Source: an uncultured Lachnospiraceae bacterium
GTDB lineage: Bacteria; Bacillota; Clostridia; Lachnospirales; Lachnospiraceae
Reading direction: 5' to 3'
Length of the DNA: 64,000 nt
NCBI GenBank assembly: GCA_946414885.1
Contig: CAMKQH010000005.1
Span: 62,001-126,000 of the forward strand
The notes under the pieces were generated by a model that did not search any database, was not told where the DNA came from, and saw only the letters and a list, made by a program, of their open reading frames with translations. The position numbers and the translations under genes are program-made. This document shows positions 25,059 to 35,300 of this stretch, one piece after another. Each line of letters starts with the position of its first letter. Within the stretch, counting starts at the first letter, position 1.

Positions 25059-26537
25059 ATGAAAAAGCCAGATATTGATTGTCCGCCATATGCCCCGATA
25101 TTAATGGAATCAACCAGGGCTGTTGGATATTCAATCGAATCTGCGATTGCAGATATTTTAGATAACAGCATAGCTGCAGGAGCTAAAGAGATTCAGATTC
25201 TTTATAATACTATGCCCAAACCCTATATTGCCATTATCGACAATGGCAAAGGTATGAATGAAAAGGTAATAACTGAGGCGATGCGTTATGGCAGTAGTAG
25301 TCCTATTGAAGAGAGGGAAGTAGGAGATTTAGGTAGATACGGGCTTGGTATGAAAATGGCTTCTTTATCCCAATGCAAATGTCTTTCAGTCATTTCAAAA
25401 CAAGGCGATCAGATTCAAGGAAGACGATGGGACCTAAACCATATATTTGAGACCAAATCATGGAGCCTTGAACAGCTTGACATAGATGAAATGGAAACTC
25501 TTCCGGGAAGCGAACTCTTATTTAACTTAACACAAGGAACATTAGTCTTATGGCAAGATTTGGATAAGATTAAAACAGGAAGCTTAACACTGGAAAAAGC
25601 CTTAGAAGACAAAATGATAGCCGTAAAACAACATCTTGAATTAGTTTTTCATAGATATCTTTCGGGAGATGGGGTAAAGCGATTAACAATAATGATTAAC
25701 GGAGTAAAGCTTGTACCGTTTGATCCATTCTTCGTTTCTAAAAGTACTGTTGTAATGGATGACGAGAAAATAGATATACCTGGGCGAAAAGGTAAAGTGA
25801 TTGTCACGCCATATGTTCTTCCGCATCCCTCAAATATGAGTAAAGTCGAACTTGACAGTTATGGAGGTAAGGAAGGATTAAGGTCTCTTCAGGGGTTTTA
25901 CATATATAGAAATAAGAGATTGCTTACATGGGGAACTTGGTTTGGACTTACAAGAAAAGACGAATTTACAAAACTTGCGAGAGTTAAAGTAGATATACCA
26001 AATTCTCTAGATGACTTGTGGACATTGGATATCAAGAAGTCTACGGCTTATCCTCCTGAAATTGTTAAAACTAGATTAAAACAATTAATAGGAACAATGA
26101 CTAGTGGCAGTAAAAGGTCATGGACATTTAGACAAAAGAGGGAAACTAGCAATACAACCATTCATGTATGGAATAAAATAGAGACTAGGGATGGTATTAA
26201 GTATATTGTCAATCAAGAGCATCCAGCATTAGAAATACTATTTGATCGTTTAGGCGAAGAAGAAAGAAAACTGCTGAAAGTGTATTTAGACACGGTACAA
26301 AATAATTTGCCATTAAATAATCTTCATATTGATTTGAATCATGATGCTAAAATAGTCAATGATAACAGAAATGATGAGAAACAGAGAATCTTGTTTTTGG
26401 CAAAGACTATAATCAAGGATGCTATTAGAGACGGCCATATCGATGAAACAATGAAAAACCTAGAAATTGTTGAGCCCTTTTCAGAGTACATTAAGGATAT
26501 TGAGATGGTATACAAAGAGGTAAAGAAAAATGGCTGA
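25059..26537 (+). CDS. MORC-like GHKL ATPase (paraMORC type)
   Basis: 492 residues. The GHKL ATP-binding motifs are complete: N box AIADILDNSIAAGA (near 30-44), G1 box IIDNGKGMNE (near 66) and G2 box GRYGLGMKMASLS (near 96). An S5-like and C-terminal region follow. GHKL proteins with this neighbourhood (Z1 helicase, nuclease, cytosine methylases) are the paraMORC group predicted by comparative genomics to act in restriction-modification; ATP-driven clamping of DNA is the likely mode. ATG 25059 is chosen over 25053 for better spacing from GGAGGGG. Confidence 0.88.
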   Translation: MKKPDIDCPPYAPILMESTRAVGYSIESAIADILDNSIAAGAKEIQILYNTMPKPYIAIIDNGKGMNEKVITEAMRYGSSSPIEEREVGDLGRYGLGMKMASLSQCKCLSVISKQGDQIQGRRWDLNHIFETKSWSLEQLDIDEMETLPGSELLFNLTQGTLVLWQDLDKIKTGSLTLEKALEDKMIAVKQHLELVFHRYLSGDGVKRLTIMINGVKLVPFDPFFVSKSTVVMDDEKIDIPGRKGKVIVTPYVLPHPSNMSKVELDSYGGKEGLRSLQGFYIYRNKRLLTWGTWFGLTRKDEFTKLARVKVDIPNSLDDLWTLDIKKSTAYPPEIVKTRLKQLIGTMTSGSKRSWTFRQKRETSNTTIHVWNKIETRDGIKYIVNQEHPALEILFDRLGEEERKLLKVYLDTVQNNLPLNNLHIDLNHDAKIVNDNRNDEKQRILFLAKTIIKDAIRDGHIDETMKNLEIVEPFSEYIKDIEMVYKEVKKNG

Positions 26538-29334
26538 TTTAAAGAATTGTGAAATCATAGCTAGAACAATGCTGAAAGAATCAATAGAGAACAAGAATAT
26601 CACAGAAGAAGATATTATTAAGGCAATAAAGAAGGTATCATTGTTAATCCCCATGACCGAAGAAGAGATGGAGATAGTCGAAAAACATCTACAATCAAGT
26701 TTAACCATCAGACTTGATTTGGGAATAGATGTGATTAGGGAAACGACATATCATCCTTGGCTTTCAAATCGAAAGGCTCAAATGGATTCATATTATTGGG
26801 ATAGATATGCAATGTTTCTGGAAACTGATCAAGGATGGAATGCGGATGTTGTTGAAACCCTTGGTGATGTGAGTGATCAAATATTGGATTTATGCGGGAA
26901 CCCTGAAGAAAAAGGGATTTGGAAAAGAAAAGGTTTGGTGTTGGGAGATATTCAGTCAGGAAAAACTTCCAATTATTTGGCGTTATGTAACAAGGCGGCG
27001 GATGCAGGGTATAAGCTAATCGTTTTATTGACTGGTACAATAGAGAGTTTACGCCGACAAACGCAAGAAAGAGTTGATGCGGGATTTGTTGGTCTAAATA
27101 GCAGAAATGTGCTACAAAAGAATCCTGAGAAGAAGTATATCGGAGTTGGAAATGTAGATAGCAATAGGACAGCATATCCATTTACCAATATACTTTCAGA
27201 TTTCAATTCTTCAAAACTTCAAGCGTATGGATTTAATATTATTGGAATGCCAGAGCCTGTTATTCTTGTGCTTAAAAAGAATAAAAGCATTTTGGAAAAT
27301 CTTGCGACATGGTTGAGCACACGAAATACTTCAAAAGTTGGAGAGAAAATAGACCTTCCGCTATTGCTGATAGACGATGAGGCAGATAATGCATCTGTTA
27401 ACACAAATAATGAGGACAAAAAACCAACTGCCATTAATAATGCAATAGTAGAAATACTTAAACTATTTAACAGATCTTCTTATGTAGCGGTAACGGCGAC
27501 TCCTTTTGCCAACATTTTTATAGATCCTGATCTTGATCGTGGAACAGATGAGTTTAATCTTTTTCCTAGTGATTTCATATATGCTTTGTCCTCTCCATCT
27601 AATTATATTGGGGCAAATAGAATATTTGGTGCGGATGCGGATTATGGTGATGCGCTAGAGACAATAGACGATGTAGTTATAGATGAACCCAATGGTAGAT
27701 ATGTTTTTAGATCGAAAGATAAGTCAAACCATCAAGTGCCTTATCTTCCAAATAGTCTAAAGGATGCTATCATGTATTTTTTATTGGTAAATGCAGTATT
27801 GGATAAAACACAATCTAAAAAGTCACATCGTTCTATGCTTATAAATGTAAGCCAGTATGTTTATGTTCAAAACGAAGTGTTTGATCTAGTGAATGCTTTT
27901 CTTAGGGGATTAAAGAATAAGATACAGTCATACAGCAAGCTAAGTTATAATGATGCAATCAAGAATGAGGCCCTTAATGAATTATATAGAATTTGGGAAG
28001 AATATGGACTGGCACTTAATAGTGGAATTGGTTTTAAAGAAGCTTTGCAATGCTTGTACGAAGCGGTAATGCCTATAGAGATAAGACTGGTCAATCAAAA
28101 AGCAAAAGAGAAGGGTGTTGAACGTTTAGATTATGACCCTTACAAAGAAACAGGTTTGAGAGTTATTGCTATAGGCGGGAATAGTTTATCTAGAGGACTT
28201 ACGCTGGAAGGTTTGGTTGTTAGTTATTTTGATAGAAATTCCCAGATGTACGATACTCTTATGCAGATGGGCAGATGGTTTGGTTACAGGATGGGATATG
28301 AAAAATTATTTAAAATTTGGATGGAACCCGAAGCAATATCATGGTATGAATATATAACCGATGCCACGGCAGAATTGAGAGAAGAGATTCTGGAGATGAA
28401 ACGTGTCGGACTAACGCCCAAAGATTTTGGACTAAAAGTTCAACAAAATAAAACCGCTTTATTTGTTACGGCCAGAAGTAAAATGAGAGCAACAACAACT
28501 GTTGAACAGTGGATTTCTTTAGCTGCGGAAGTAATTGAAACGCCTAGGTTAATAGCGAATTATGATACATGCTTGAAGGTAAATTTGCAATCTACAATAG
28601 CTTTTTTGTATCAATTGAAAATTGCAGGTAGGTATTGGTTGGAGGATTACAATTTCGACAAAAACAGAGTAGTATTTACCGGTGTAGAAAAAGACATGGT
28701 TGCTAAGTATATCGAAGGTTTTGTTTCGCATCCTCGCCATATACCATTTAATGCAAAGGACTTATCTGAGTATATTCGTCAATTATGTGAATTCCCTACA
28801 TGGACGGTGGCTGTAATCGGCGGTTCTGGATCGTTGCTGGAAGCAGAATATTTCCCGCTTGAACTTAGAGAATTGGGAGTTCGGTATTCAAAAAGAGTTG
28901 TACGTAGAGATGACAGTTGCTTGCTAATCTCAGGTCAACGCGCGAGAGTAGGTGTTCCTGGGGCGACAAAGTATGGTTTGAAAAAGAAGGAAATAGAAGC
29001 TATAGAAAAATCTTACCGAAACGAAGATTCGTCACAAACGATCCCTGATAAACCATATTTAAGGACAAAACGTAATCCGGTTTTATTAATTTATATAATG
29101 CAAATTGACAAGGATGTTAAATCAGTTAAGGATGAGAATGGAAAAGCGAAGCGAAAGTTCGATTCCGATAAAGCATCCATAGATTTGGTCAACGATTGTC
29201 CTATTATTGGCTTGGGTATAGGTTTTCCGGGAGTTGATGGTAATGGAGAAAGTAAGAAAATTAAATATGTCTTAAACCGAGTTGGGGAGAGAGACATGCT
29301 TAATTTTGAGGAGGATGCGGATGATGAAGATTAG
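26530..29334 (+). CDS. Z1 domain helicase-like ATPase of the defence operon
   Basis: 934 residues. It has a superfamily II-like motor: Walker A GDIQSGKTSNYL (near 138), Walker B LLIDDEADNAS (near 278), motif III VTATPFANIF (near 320), and the Z1 hallmark GGNSLSRGLTLEG (near 550) followed by MQMGRWFGYRMGY (near 578), containing the arginine-finger region. Z1 proteins accompany MORC-like ATPases and nucleases in restriction systems. The start overlaps the previous gene by 8 bases. Probably translocates on or remodels DNA to license cleavage. Confidence 0.9.
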   Translation: MADLKNCEIIARTMLKESIENKNITEEDIIKAIKKVSLLIPMTEEEMEIVEKHLQSSLTIRLDLGIDVIRETTYHPWLSNRKAQMDSYYWDRYAMFLETDQGWNADVVETLGDVSDQILDLCGNPEEKGIWKRKGLVLGDIQSGKTSNYLALCNKAADAGYKLIVLLTGTIESLRRQTQERVDAGFVGLNSRNVLQKNPEKKYIGVGNVDSNRTAYPFTNILSDFNSSKLQAYGFNIIGMPEPVILVLKKNKSILENLATWLSTRNTSKVGEKIDLPLLLIDDEADNASVNTNNEDKKPTAINNAIVEILKLFNRSSYVAVTATPFANIFIDPDLDRGTDEFNLFPSDFIYALSSPSNYIGANRIFGADADYGDALETIDDVVIDEPNGRYVFRSKDKSNHQVPYLPNSLKDAIMYFLLVNAVLDKTQSKKSHRSMLINVSQYVYVQNEVFDLVNAFLRGLKNKIQSYSKLSYNDAIKNEALNELYRIWEEYGLALNSGIGFKEALQCLYEAVMPIEIRLVNQKAKEKGVERLDYDPYKETGLRVIAIGGNSLSRGLTLEGLVVSYFDRNSQMYDTLMQMGRWFGYRMGYEKLFKIWMEPEAISWYEYITDATAELREEILEMKRVGLTPKDFGLKVQQNKTALFVTARSKMRATTTVEQWISLAAEVIETPRLIANYDTCLKVNLQSTIAFLYQLKIAGRYWLEDYNFDKNRVVFTGVEKDMVAKYIEGFVSHPRHIPFNAKDLSEYIRQLCEFPTWTVAVIGGSGSLLEAEYFPLELRELGVRYSKRVVRRDDSCLLISGQRARVGVPGATKYGLKKKEIEAIEKSYRNEDSSQTIPDKPYLRTKRNPVLLIYIMQIDKDVKSVKDENGKAKRKFDSDKASIDLVNDCPIIGLGIGFPGVDGNGESKKIKYVLNRVGERDMLNFEEDADDED

Positions 29335-30298
29335 TTCGGAAGACTTAAAGGAAAAGTGGAGAGCATTTAAGACGCAAGAGGGTATGCTGCAACGTTTAGA
29401 TCCGATGCATCCAATGGACTTTTTCGTGGGAATTAATAGAAACGGAAACAATGAACTTGTATTAATCACCACAACTGAGCCAATCCAACTAAAATCTAGC
29501 GATTCTTTCGAGGTAGAAAAGAATATCAGAAAAGATGGCCGTTGGGCTACACAAATAACTCTTACGAAAAAAGAAAATGAAGATATTTTTTCAAGATTTT
29601 GCTTAGAGTTGGTAGAAGTATCGGCTGCTGCTAAAAATGAAAAAGAAGGCTTGGATAGTATTGTTAGGAGATTTGTTGCATGGCAACGGTTATTTGCAAA
29701 TCATAGCAATGATCTTTCTGTTAATGTGATTAAAGGACTTATCGGTGAACTGATTTTCCTTAGAAAGGCATCCAAGCATTATGGATGGGAAACATTATTA
29801 ACGGCGTGGACAGGACCGGAAGGGGCAGACAGGGATTTTGTATTTAAAGAGAAATGGTATGAAATAAAGGCTATATCTACTGGAAAGGACAAGGTTACTA
29901 TTTCGTCATTAAATCAATTGGAAAGTTCTTCTCCGGGTAATCTATTGATTTTTCGGGTTGATGAGACGGTTGCTACGGATGCAGATGCACGCTCTATCGT
30001 GGGTTTGATTGATGATGTGCGGCAGGATATAATTGATAACCCTGTTCTGGTTCAAAGATTCGATGAAAAGCTAATTTCATTGGGATACATAAAGAAGAAA
30101 AGTTATGAAACTATTTATTTTTCGGTCGGTGAACTTAATTGTTATCGTGTGGATAACACATTCCCAAGATTAGTTACAAACGATGTGCCCCCAGAAGTTG
30201 TTTCTGTCAAATATGAGTTGTCGATTCCTGGATTGGATGGATGGAAAGTTAATGAGGAAACCTTATGGAATTATCAGACTATAGAAAAGACTATTTAG
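29321..30298 (+). CDS. PD-(D/E)XK nuclease (DUF4420-like)
   Basis: About 325 residues. The motif GPEGADRDFVFKEKWYEIKA near residues 164-185 supplies the Asp and the ExK pair of a PD-(D/E)XK active site, followed by ISSLNQLESS. This fits the DUF4420 family, predicted restriction nucleases found next to Z1 and AIPR genes. It is the most likely DNA-cutting subunit of the operon. The start is 29321 or 29324, both behind GAGGAGG; it overlaps the Z1 gene by 14 bases and the AIPR gene by 34. Confidence 0.82.
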   Translation: MMKISSEDLKEKWRAFKTQEGMLQRLDPMHPMDFFVGINRNGNNELVLITTTEPIQLKSSDSFEVEKNIRKDGRWATQITLTKKENEDIFSRFCLELVEVSAAAKNEKEGLDSIVRRFVAWQRLFANHSNDLSVNVIKGLIGELIFLRKASKHYGWETLLTAWTGPEGADRDFVFKEKWYEIKAISTGKDKVTISSLNQLESSSPGNLLIFRVDETVATDADARSIVGLIDDVRQDIIDNPVLVQRFDEKLISLGYIKKKSYETIYFSVGELNCYRVDNTFPRLVTNDVPPEVVSVKYELSIPGLDGWKVNEETLWNYQTIEKTI

Positions 30299-32352
30299 AA
30301 AATGTAAAGATGCTAGCAGCAGCTGAAAATGAAGGAACTGTGTCTATGTTTGTAGAAACGGTGCTGCGTGATTTACAAGAATTAAATGTCATTCCGGATT
30401 ATGAACAATGTTATTCGGTTGGAAAAAATGGACGAAAAGCGTATCGCATAGATGCATATGCATTTGATGATTATGACTTTTCAATGTCGTTGTTTATTGC
30501 GGATTTTGAAGGTGGCGAAACAATAAACACGCTTACAAAAACAGAATCGGTTACACTTTTTGATAAGCTGTATTCTTTTGTTGATGGATGCCTAAATGGT
30601 AATTTTAGGAATTCAATAGAGATAAGCACGCCAGTATATGATCTGGTTGAAAGGCTGGTTAATCTTGAACACACAATTCGCAAATACCGTTTCTTTATTT
30701 TATCGGATAAGGAAATGAGTGAAAAAATTTCATCGATTGAAACAAGTGAGATTAATGGCGTACCAATCGAATATAACATTTGGGATATGAGAAGATTATT
30801 TCGAGTTATGGGTACGGGTGATGGTCATGAACCAGTAATGATAGATTTTATGGAAATAACAAAAAAAGGACTTCCTTGTCTGGAAGCTAGTGATGTATCC
30901 AATGATGATATTAAGTGTTTATTATGCGTCATTCCGGGTGAAGTATTAGCTGATCTTTATGACAAATATGGGAGTACATTGTTAGAAGGGAATGTTAGGT
31001 CTTTTTTGTCAGTAAAAGGCAAAGTTAATAAAAATATAAGAAAAACGATTATTGAAGCTGACGGTGAAACAAAAAGAATGTTTTTCGCATACAATAATGG
31101 AATTTCTGCAACCGCAACCAGTGTTCAAATTAGGGAGTTAGACGGAGTTAAATATATAATGGCAATTAATAATTTGCAGATTGTCAACGGTGGACAGACT
31201 ACGGCATCTTTGTCAAACACGCGGTTTAAGGATAAGGCAGATCTTTCAGGTATTTATGTCCAGATGAAACTCACGGTAATTCCAGACCATGATCAAGCGC
31301 AGGTATTAATTCCTAAGATATCCAGAGGATCAAATAGTCAAAATAAAGTTAGTGATGCAGATTTCTTTTCAAACCATGAGTTTAATGTTCGAATGCAACA
31401 GATTTCAAGAAGAATATATGCTCCAGCGGTTAATGGCTTGCAATACGAAACACATTGGTTCTTTGAACGATCAAGGGGGCAATATGATCAAGAACAGAGC
31501 AAAATGACAGTTGCTGAAAAAAGAAAGTATCAGATGCAAAACCCCAAGAATCAAAAGATTACGAAAACAGATTTTGCAAAGTATCAAAATACATGGCGAG
31601 AATACCCGTATTTTGTGAATATGGGAGCACAAAAAAACTTTTCAAAATTTGCTACTTATATAGTTGAGGAATGGAGCAAGGATGAGTCGCAGTTCAATGA
31701 GTTGTATTACAGGAACACAGTGGTGATTGCTATTTTATATGATTGTGTGGATAGAATTGTTCCGAAACAGAGTTGGTATGAGAAGGGCTATAAAGCCAAC
31801 ATTGTTGTATATACGCTTGCATATTTTCATTTTCTAATAAAAAAACAGTTTCCGGGATGCGAACTGAATATGCGATATATTTGGGATAAACAAAGAGTAC
31901 CGGATGAGCTGGCGGAAGAGTTTGTTAAGTTAACTAGATTTGTTTTCGAACACATTACAGACAGCAAGCGACCCATTACAAATGTGACTGAATGGTGTAA
32001 AAAGGAACAATGCTGGATTTTGCTAAAGGCAAAAGATTATGTTTTAGACGGATCGGTTTCTGAATTCTTGATTGACAAGTATCAACAACGTAAAGCTAAG
32101 TCTGATGGTAAAAAGGAACATGCGCTTGAAACGGGAATACAGGTTCAGGCTGAAGTGATTTCGAAAGGACAGGAGTATTGGGAAAAGGCTTTACGATGGG
32201 GGAAAGAAAAGAAATTGTTGTCAGATATTGACATTAGCTTTTTGACAACTGCCACAAAAATGAATTATGGTAGGATACCCTCTGAAAAGCAGTGCCAGAG
32301 AATTATTAATATTGCTTCAAAACTGATTGATGAAGGATTTATGGGAGAATGA
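30265..32352 (+). CDS. AIPR family (abortive-infection phage-resistance) protein
   Basis: 695 residues. The central part carries the AIPR pattern: FFAYNNGISATAT, then NNLQIVNGGQTTASL (near 310), KLTVIPDH, and ISRGSNSQNKVSDADFF (near 350). The family is associated with abortive infection and with restriction-modification islands; its biochemical activity is uncertain, with nucleic-acid binding or RNA/DNA cleavage having been suggested. It overlaps the nuclease gene by 34 bases and ends 3 bases before the first methylase. Confidence 0.87.
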   Translation: MELSDYRKDYLENVKMLAAAENEGTVSMFVETVLRDLQELNVIPDYEQCYSVGKNGRKAYRIDAYAFDDYDFSMSLFIADFEGGETINTLTKTESVTLFDKLYSFVDGCLNGNFRNSIEISTPVYDLVERLVNLEHTIRKYRFFILSDKEMSEKISSIETSEINGVPIEYNIWDMRRLFRVMGTGDGHEPVMIDFMEITKKGLPCLEASDVSNDDIKCLLCVIPGEVLADLYDKYGSTLLEGNVRSFLSVKGKVNKNIRKTIIEADGETKRMFFAYNNGISATATSVQIRELDGVKYIMAINNLQIVNGGQTTASLSNTRFKDKADLSGIYVQMKLTVIPDHDQAQVLIPKISRGSNSQNKVSDADFFSNHEFNVRMQQISRRIYAPAVNGLQYETHWFFERSRGQYDQEQSKMTVAEKRKYQMQNPKNQKITKTDFAKYQNTWREYPYFVNMGAQKNFSKFATYIVEEWSKDESQFNELYYRNTVVIAILYDCVDRIVPKQSWYEKGYKANIVVYTLAYFHFLIKKQFPGCELNMRYIWDKQRVPDELAEEFVKLTRFVFEHITDSKRPITNVTEWCKKEQCWILLKAKDYVLDGSVSEFLIDKYQQRKAKSDGKKEHALETGIQVQAEVISKGQEYWEKALRWGKEKKLLSDIDISFLTTATKMNYGRIPSEKQCQRIINIASKLIDEGFMGE

Positions 32353-32355
32353 TCT

Positions 32356-33279
32356 ATGAGAGTTGCAGCACTTTTTTCGGGATGCGGAGGATTGGATCTC
32401 GGATTTGAAAAGGCAGGATACGAGATTATTTGGGCAAATGATTATGATAAATATGCTGTTAATACTTATAATCTCAATATGAAGACGCCAGCTATCTGTG
32501 CAGACATTAATAACTTGAACTTAAATGAAATACCACCGCATGATGTCCTTATTGGGGGATTCCCATGCCAGCCGTTCAGTATGATGGGGCACGAAGAGGG
32601 GTTTAATGACTCGCGGGGAACTTTGTTTTTTAGAGTTATGGAAATAGTGGACAATCAAAAGAAACGCGGATGTCCTCCGCAAGTGATTGTTTTGGAGAAT
32701 GTAAGGAATCTTATGACGCATGATAAGGGAAGAACTTTTTCTAGAATCAATGAAGAATTAAACGGACGAGGATATAAAGTTTACGCAAAACTCTTAAATA
32801 GTGCTGATTATGGAGTCCCACAAACTAGAAACAGGGTTTTTATGGTATGCTTCCTAGATTCTAAAATTGCATATGAGTTTCCGGCTGCCATGCCGCTTAA
32901 AACAACTCTTCAAGATATTCTTGAGAAAAAAGTGGATGAAAAGTATTTTTTGTCAGAGAAAATCAAAAAAACAATTTTGTCCGATGGAAGCGGTAATTAT
33001 TTTGCCAAATCTGAAACGGATTTGCGTATCGCACGCCCTTTGACAGCGACAATGGGGAAAATGCATCGTGCTTGTCAAGATAACTATGTGACGCAAAACG
33101 GAAGATTAAGAAGATTAACACCAAGAGAGTGCGCTAGATTACAAGGATTTCCGGATACATTTAAGTTCGAAGTTTCGGACGCGCAAGCATATAAACAATT
33201 TGGTAATGCGGTTACGGTTAGTGTGTCGTATGCAATAGCAAAAAGTATTAAAGAAAAGGTAGAATCCAATAATGATTAA
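32356..33279 (+). CDS. DNA (cytosine-5-)methyltransferase 1 of the operon
   Basis: 307 residues, a short C5 methylase with all key motifs: I LFSGCGGLDLGFEKAG, IV GGFPCQPFS (catalytic Cys near 73), VI ENVRN, VIII PQTRNRV, IX LTPRECARLQGFPD, X QFGNAV. The target-recognition region between VIII and IX is short (about 60 residues). It protects host DNA from the operon's nuclease. The next methylase overlaps it by 8 bases. Confidence 0.95.
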   Translation: MRVAALFSGCGGLDLGFEKAGYEIIWANDYDKYAVNTYNLNMKTPAICADINNLNLNEIPPHDVLIGGFPCQPFSMMGHEEGFNDSRGTLFFRVMEIVDNQKKRGCPPQVIVLENVRNLMTHDKGRTFSRINEELNGRGYKVYAKLLNSADYGVPQTRNRVFMVCFLDSKIAYEFPAAMPLKTTLQDILEKKVDEKYFLSEKIKKTILSDGSGNYFAKSETDLRIARPLTATMGKMHRACQDNYVTQNGRLRRLTPRECARLQGFPDTFKFEVSDAQAYKQFGNAVTVSVSYAIAKSIKEKVESNND

Positions 33280-34708
33280 ATATCTAGAAGAAATTGAGCA
33301 AGTGTTAATGAATGTGGATAAGATGCCGGGTGATGTATTATCAACTAAACGTTTTTTGACATACATTGCATTTGATTCAGATGAGACTGATCGTAAAACA
33401 ATACTTGAATATATTAATCTAAACATTGATAGTCTAGTGGAAAAATATAAATTTATATCGGGTTTCACATCTGAGCTCTGTTTAAAACAAAAATGCAGTT
33501 TGTGTTCCGTGAAAAAATGGTGTGGTAAATATAGGGCAAATTGTCAAAAAAAAGAAATTCGAAGGACTGGATTTATTTATGCAGATTTTTTTTGTGGTGC
33601 TGGAGGCCTTTCGTTAGGTTTCAAAAGTGCAGGTTTTAAACTTAGTTTAGCAAATGACATTCAGGAATGCTGTATAGATACTTATAGGTTTAATCATCCT
33701 GAAACACCGAGTAATAACATTGTAGCTGGAGACATTAATGAGATTTTGGAAAATATTGAGAAGTATCGGAGGTTTAGTAATATTGATGTAGTCGCAGGTG
33801 GTCCTCCATGTCAAGGATTTAGCATGGCTAACAGACAACGACTCATAGATGATCCTAGAAATCATTTATATAAGTCTTATGTTGCTGTGATTAACAAGCT
33901 GCGTCCCAAGTTTATAGTTATGGAAAATGTTAGAGGAATTTTTAATGTGATGGATCAAATTGATTCGGATTTTTCTGCCATTGGATATCGAGTGAAGGCT
34001 AAGCTTCTAAATGCGAAAGATTTTGGGATTCCACAGAATAGAGAGAGAGTTATTGTCATTGGAAACTGTTTGGAAATAGATAATGAAAGTATTTTTAATG
34101 AAATCCTCGCAAAATCATCGAAGATGTCTTCTGTGTATTTAGAGGATGCCATCGCTGATTTGAAACCTTTGAGTGCTAAAAGAAGCAAGAATAGTACAGA
34201 GATAGAAGATTCGAAAACGGGATATAATATTACAAAAAAAGAGGGAGGGCTAGAAAGTGCTTATGTAAAAATGATTAATAGAATGGGTGACACATCGATT
34301 TTGTTTAATCATAAAGCCAGGTATAATAATGATCGAGATATCGAGATTTTTAGTAGACTTAACCCGGGGGATAATTCCACGGATCCCAAAATAAGAGATA
34401 TTATGCCATATAAAAGACGAGAAAGGATATTCAAAGACAAATATTATAAACTTGAGATGGGTAAACCATGCAAAACTATTACTGCACACATGAAATATGA
34501 TTGCAATATGTATATTCATCCCGATCAAGCAAGAGGTTTAACGCCAAGGGAAGCAGCTAGAGTTCAATCATTTCCTGACGATTATTTTTTCCGAGGATCA
34601 TACACGAAAACATATATGCAAGTCGGAAATTCTGTCCCACCCTTGCTTAGCAAAGTCATTGCCGAGGTGATTAAAAAAAGATTGGAGGAACTTAATGTCA
34701 GCGTATGA
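33272..34708 (+). CDS. DNA (cytosine-5-)methyltransferase 2 with N-terminal Cys cluster
   Basis: 478 residues. The C5 methylase motifs begin at about residue 105: DFFCGAGGLSLGFKSAGF, GGPPCQGFS (catalytic Cys near 180), ENVRG, IPQNRERVIV, GLTPREAARVQSFPDDY, QVGNSVPPLL. The recognition region is longer than in the first methylase, so the two probably modify different strands or sites. The first 100 residues are not methylase: they hold a Cys cluster with spacing C-X4-C-X2-C-X5-C (CLKQKCSLCSVKKWC) plus a further Cys, reminiscent of the Fe-S loop of EndoIII-type DNA glycosylases or of a zinc site. Confidence 0.93.
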   Translation: MIKYLEEIEQVLMNVDKMPGDVLSTKRFLTYIAFDSDETDRKTILEYINLNIDSLVEKYKFISGFTSELCLKQKCSLCSVKKWCGKYRANCQKKEIRRTGFIYADFFCGAGGLSLGFKSAGFKLSLANDIQECCIDTYRFNHPETPSNNIVAGDINEILENIEKYRRFSNIDVVAGGPPCQGFSMANRQRLIDDPRNHLYKSYVAVINKLRPKFIVMENVRGIFNVMDQIDSDFSAIGYRVKAKLLNAKDFGIPQNRERVIVIGNCLEIDNESIFNEILAKSSKMSSVYLEDAIADLKPLSAKRSKNSTEIEDSKTGYNITKKEGGLESAYVKMINRMGDTSILFNHKARYNNDRDIEIFSRLNPGDNSTDPKIRDIMPYKRRERIFKDKYYKLEMGKPCKTITAHMKYDCNMYIHPDQARGLTPREAARVQSFPDDYFFRGSYTKTYMQVGNSVPPLLSKVIAEVIKKRLEELNVSV

Positions 34709-35300
34709 TCCTATTCTGAACCTTATTCGAGAGTATTTTATCGATATGGGATATAATGAAAAATATATACAAGATTTCATTTCCGAACGAGTTTTCAAAG
34801 AAGTTATTTCGATTCGATTAGCTAATGCTAATGTCATGATAAAGAATAAGAGTGATCACAAAAGTCATCAGACACATATAGCCATTACGGGCGAGGCAAT
34901 AGAATTTTTTTATGACCCCGAAGAGATGTTACAAAAAGGTAGTTCTATAGTTGAAACCAGGGCAGTTTATATTTCCCCTAATAATATTAAACAGTTAAAA
35001 GGAGAAGATGTTGATATTGAAGATACGAGAGACATGCGGCTTGTCAAAGGTGTGGTTACTATTGGAACGAGAACTCAAAAACAAGTACAACTGTCAAAAC
35101 GTAATTCGGAAAACAGTGTTGAATTTAACTTGCTAAGGCTAGGGCTTTTTGAGAATGATCTACTTATTTTGTTAAAACAACGCGAACAAGAAGTTCTTTG
35201 GGCAATTGGTATTCCGCAAGTTTTCTATCTAGATATTATACCTAATTATGCGAAGAAATATGAAACTAATACATATCTGAGAATTCCTAAAATAATCTAA
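34695..35300 (+). CDS. Unknown protein at the end of the defence operon
   Basis: 201 residues, not recognised. Predicted mixed alpha/beta with a conserved-looking middle (IAITGEAIEFFYDPEEM; RLVKGVVTIGTRTQKQV) and an aromatic end (PQVFYLDIIPNYAKKYE). It overlaps the second methylase by 14 bases, so it is very likely part of the same system; a small restriction subunit or specificity factor is possible but not shown. Confidence 0.6.
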   Translation: MSAYDPILNLIREYFIDMGYNEKYIQDFISERVFKEVISIRLANANVMIKNKSDHKSHQTHIAITGEAIEFFYDPEEMLQKGSSIVETRAVYISPNNIKQLKGEDVDIEDTRDMRLVKGVVTIGTRTQKQVQLSKRNSENSVEFNLLRLGLFENDLLILLKQREQEVLWAIGIPQVFYLDIIPNYAKKYETNTYLRIPKII

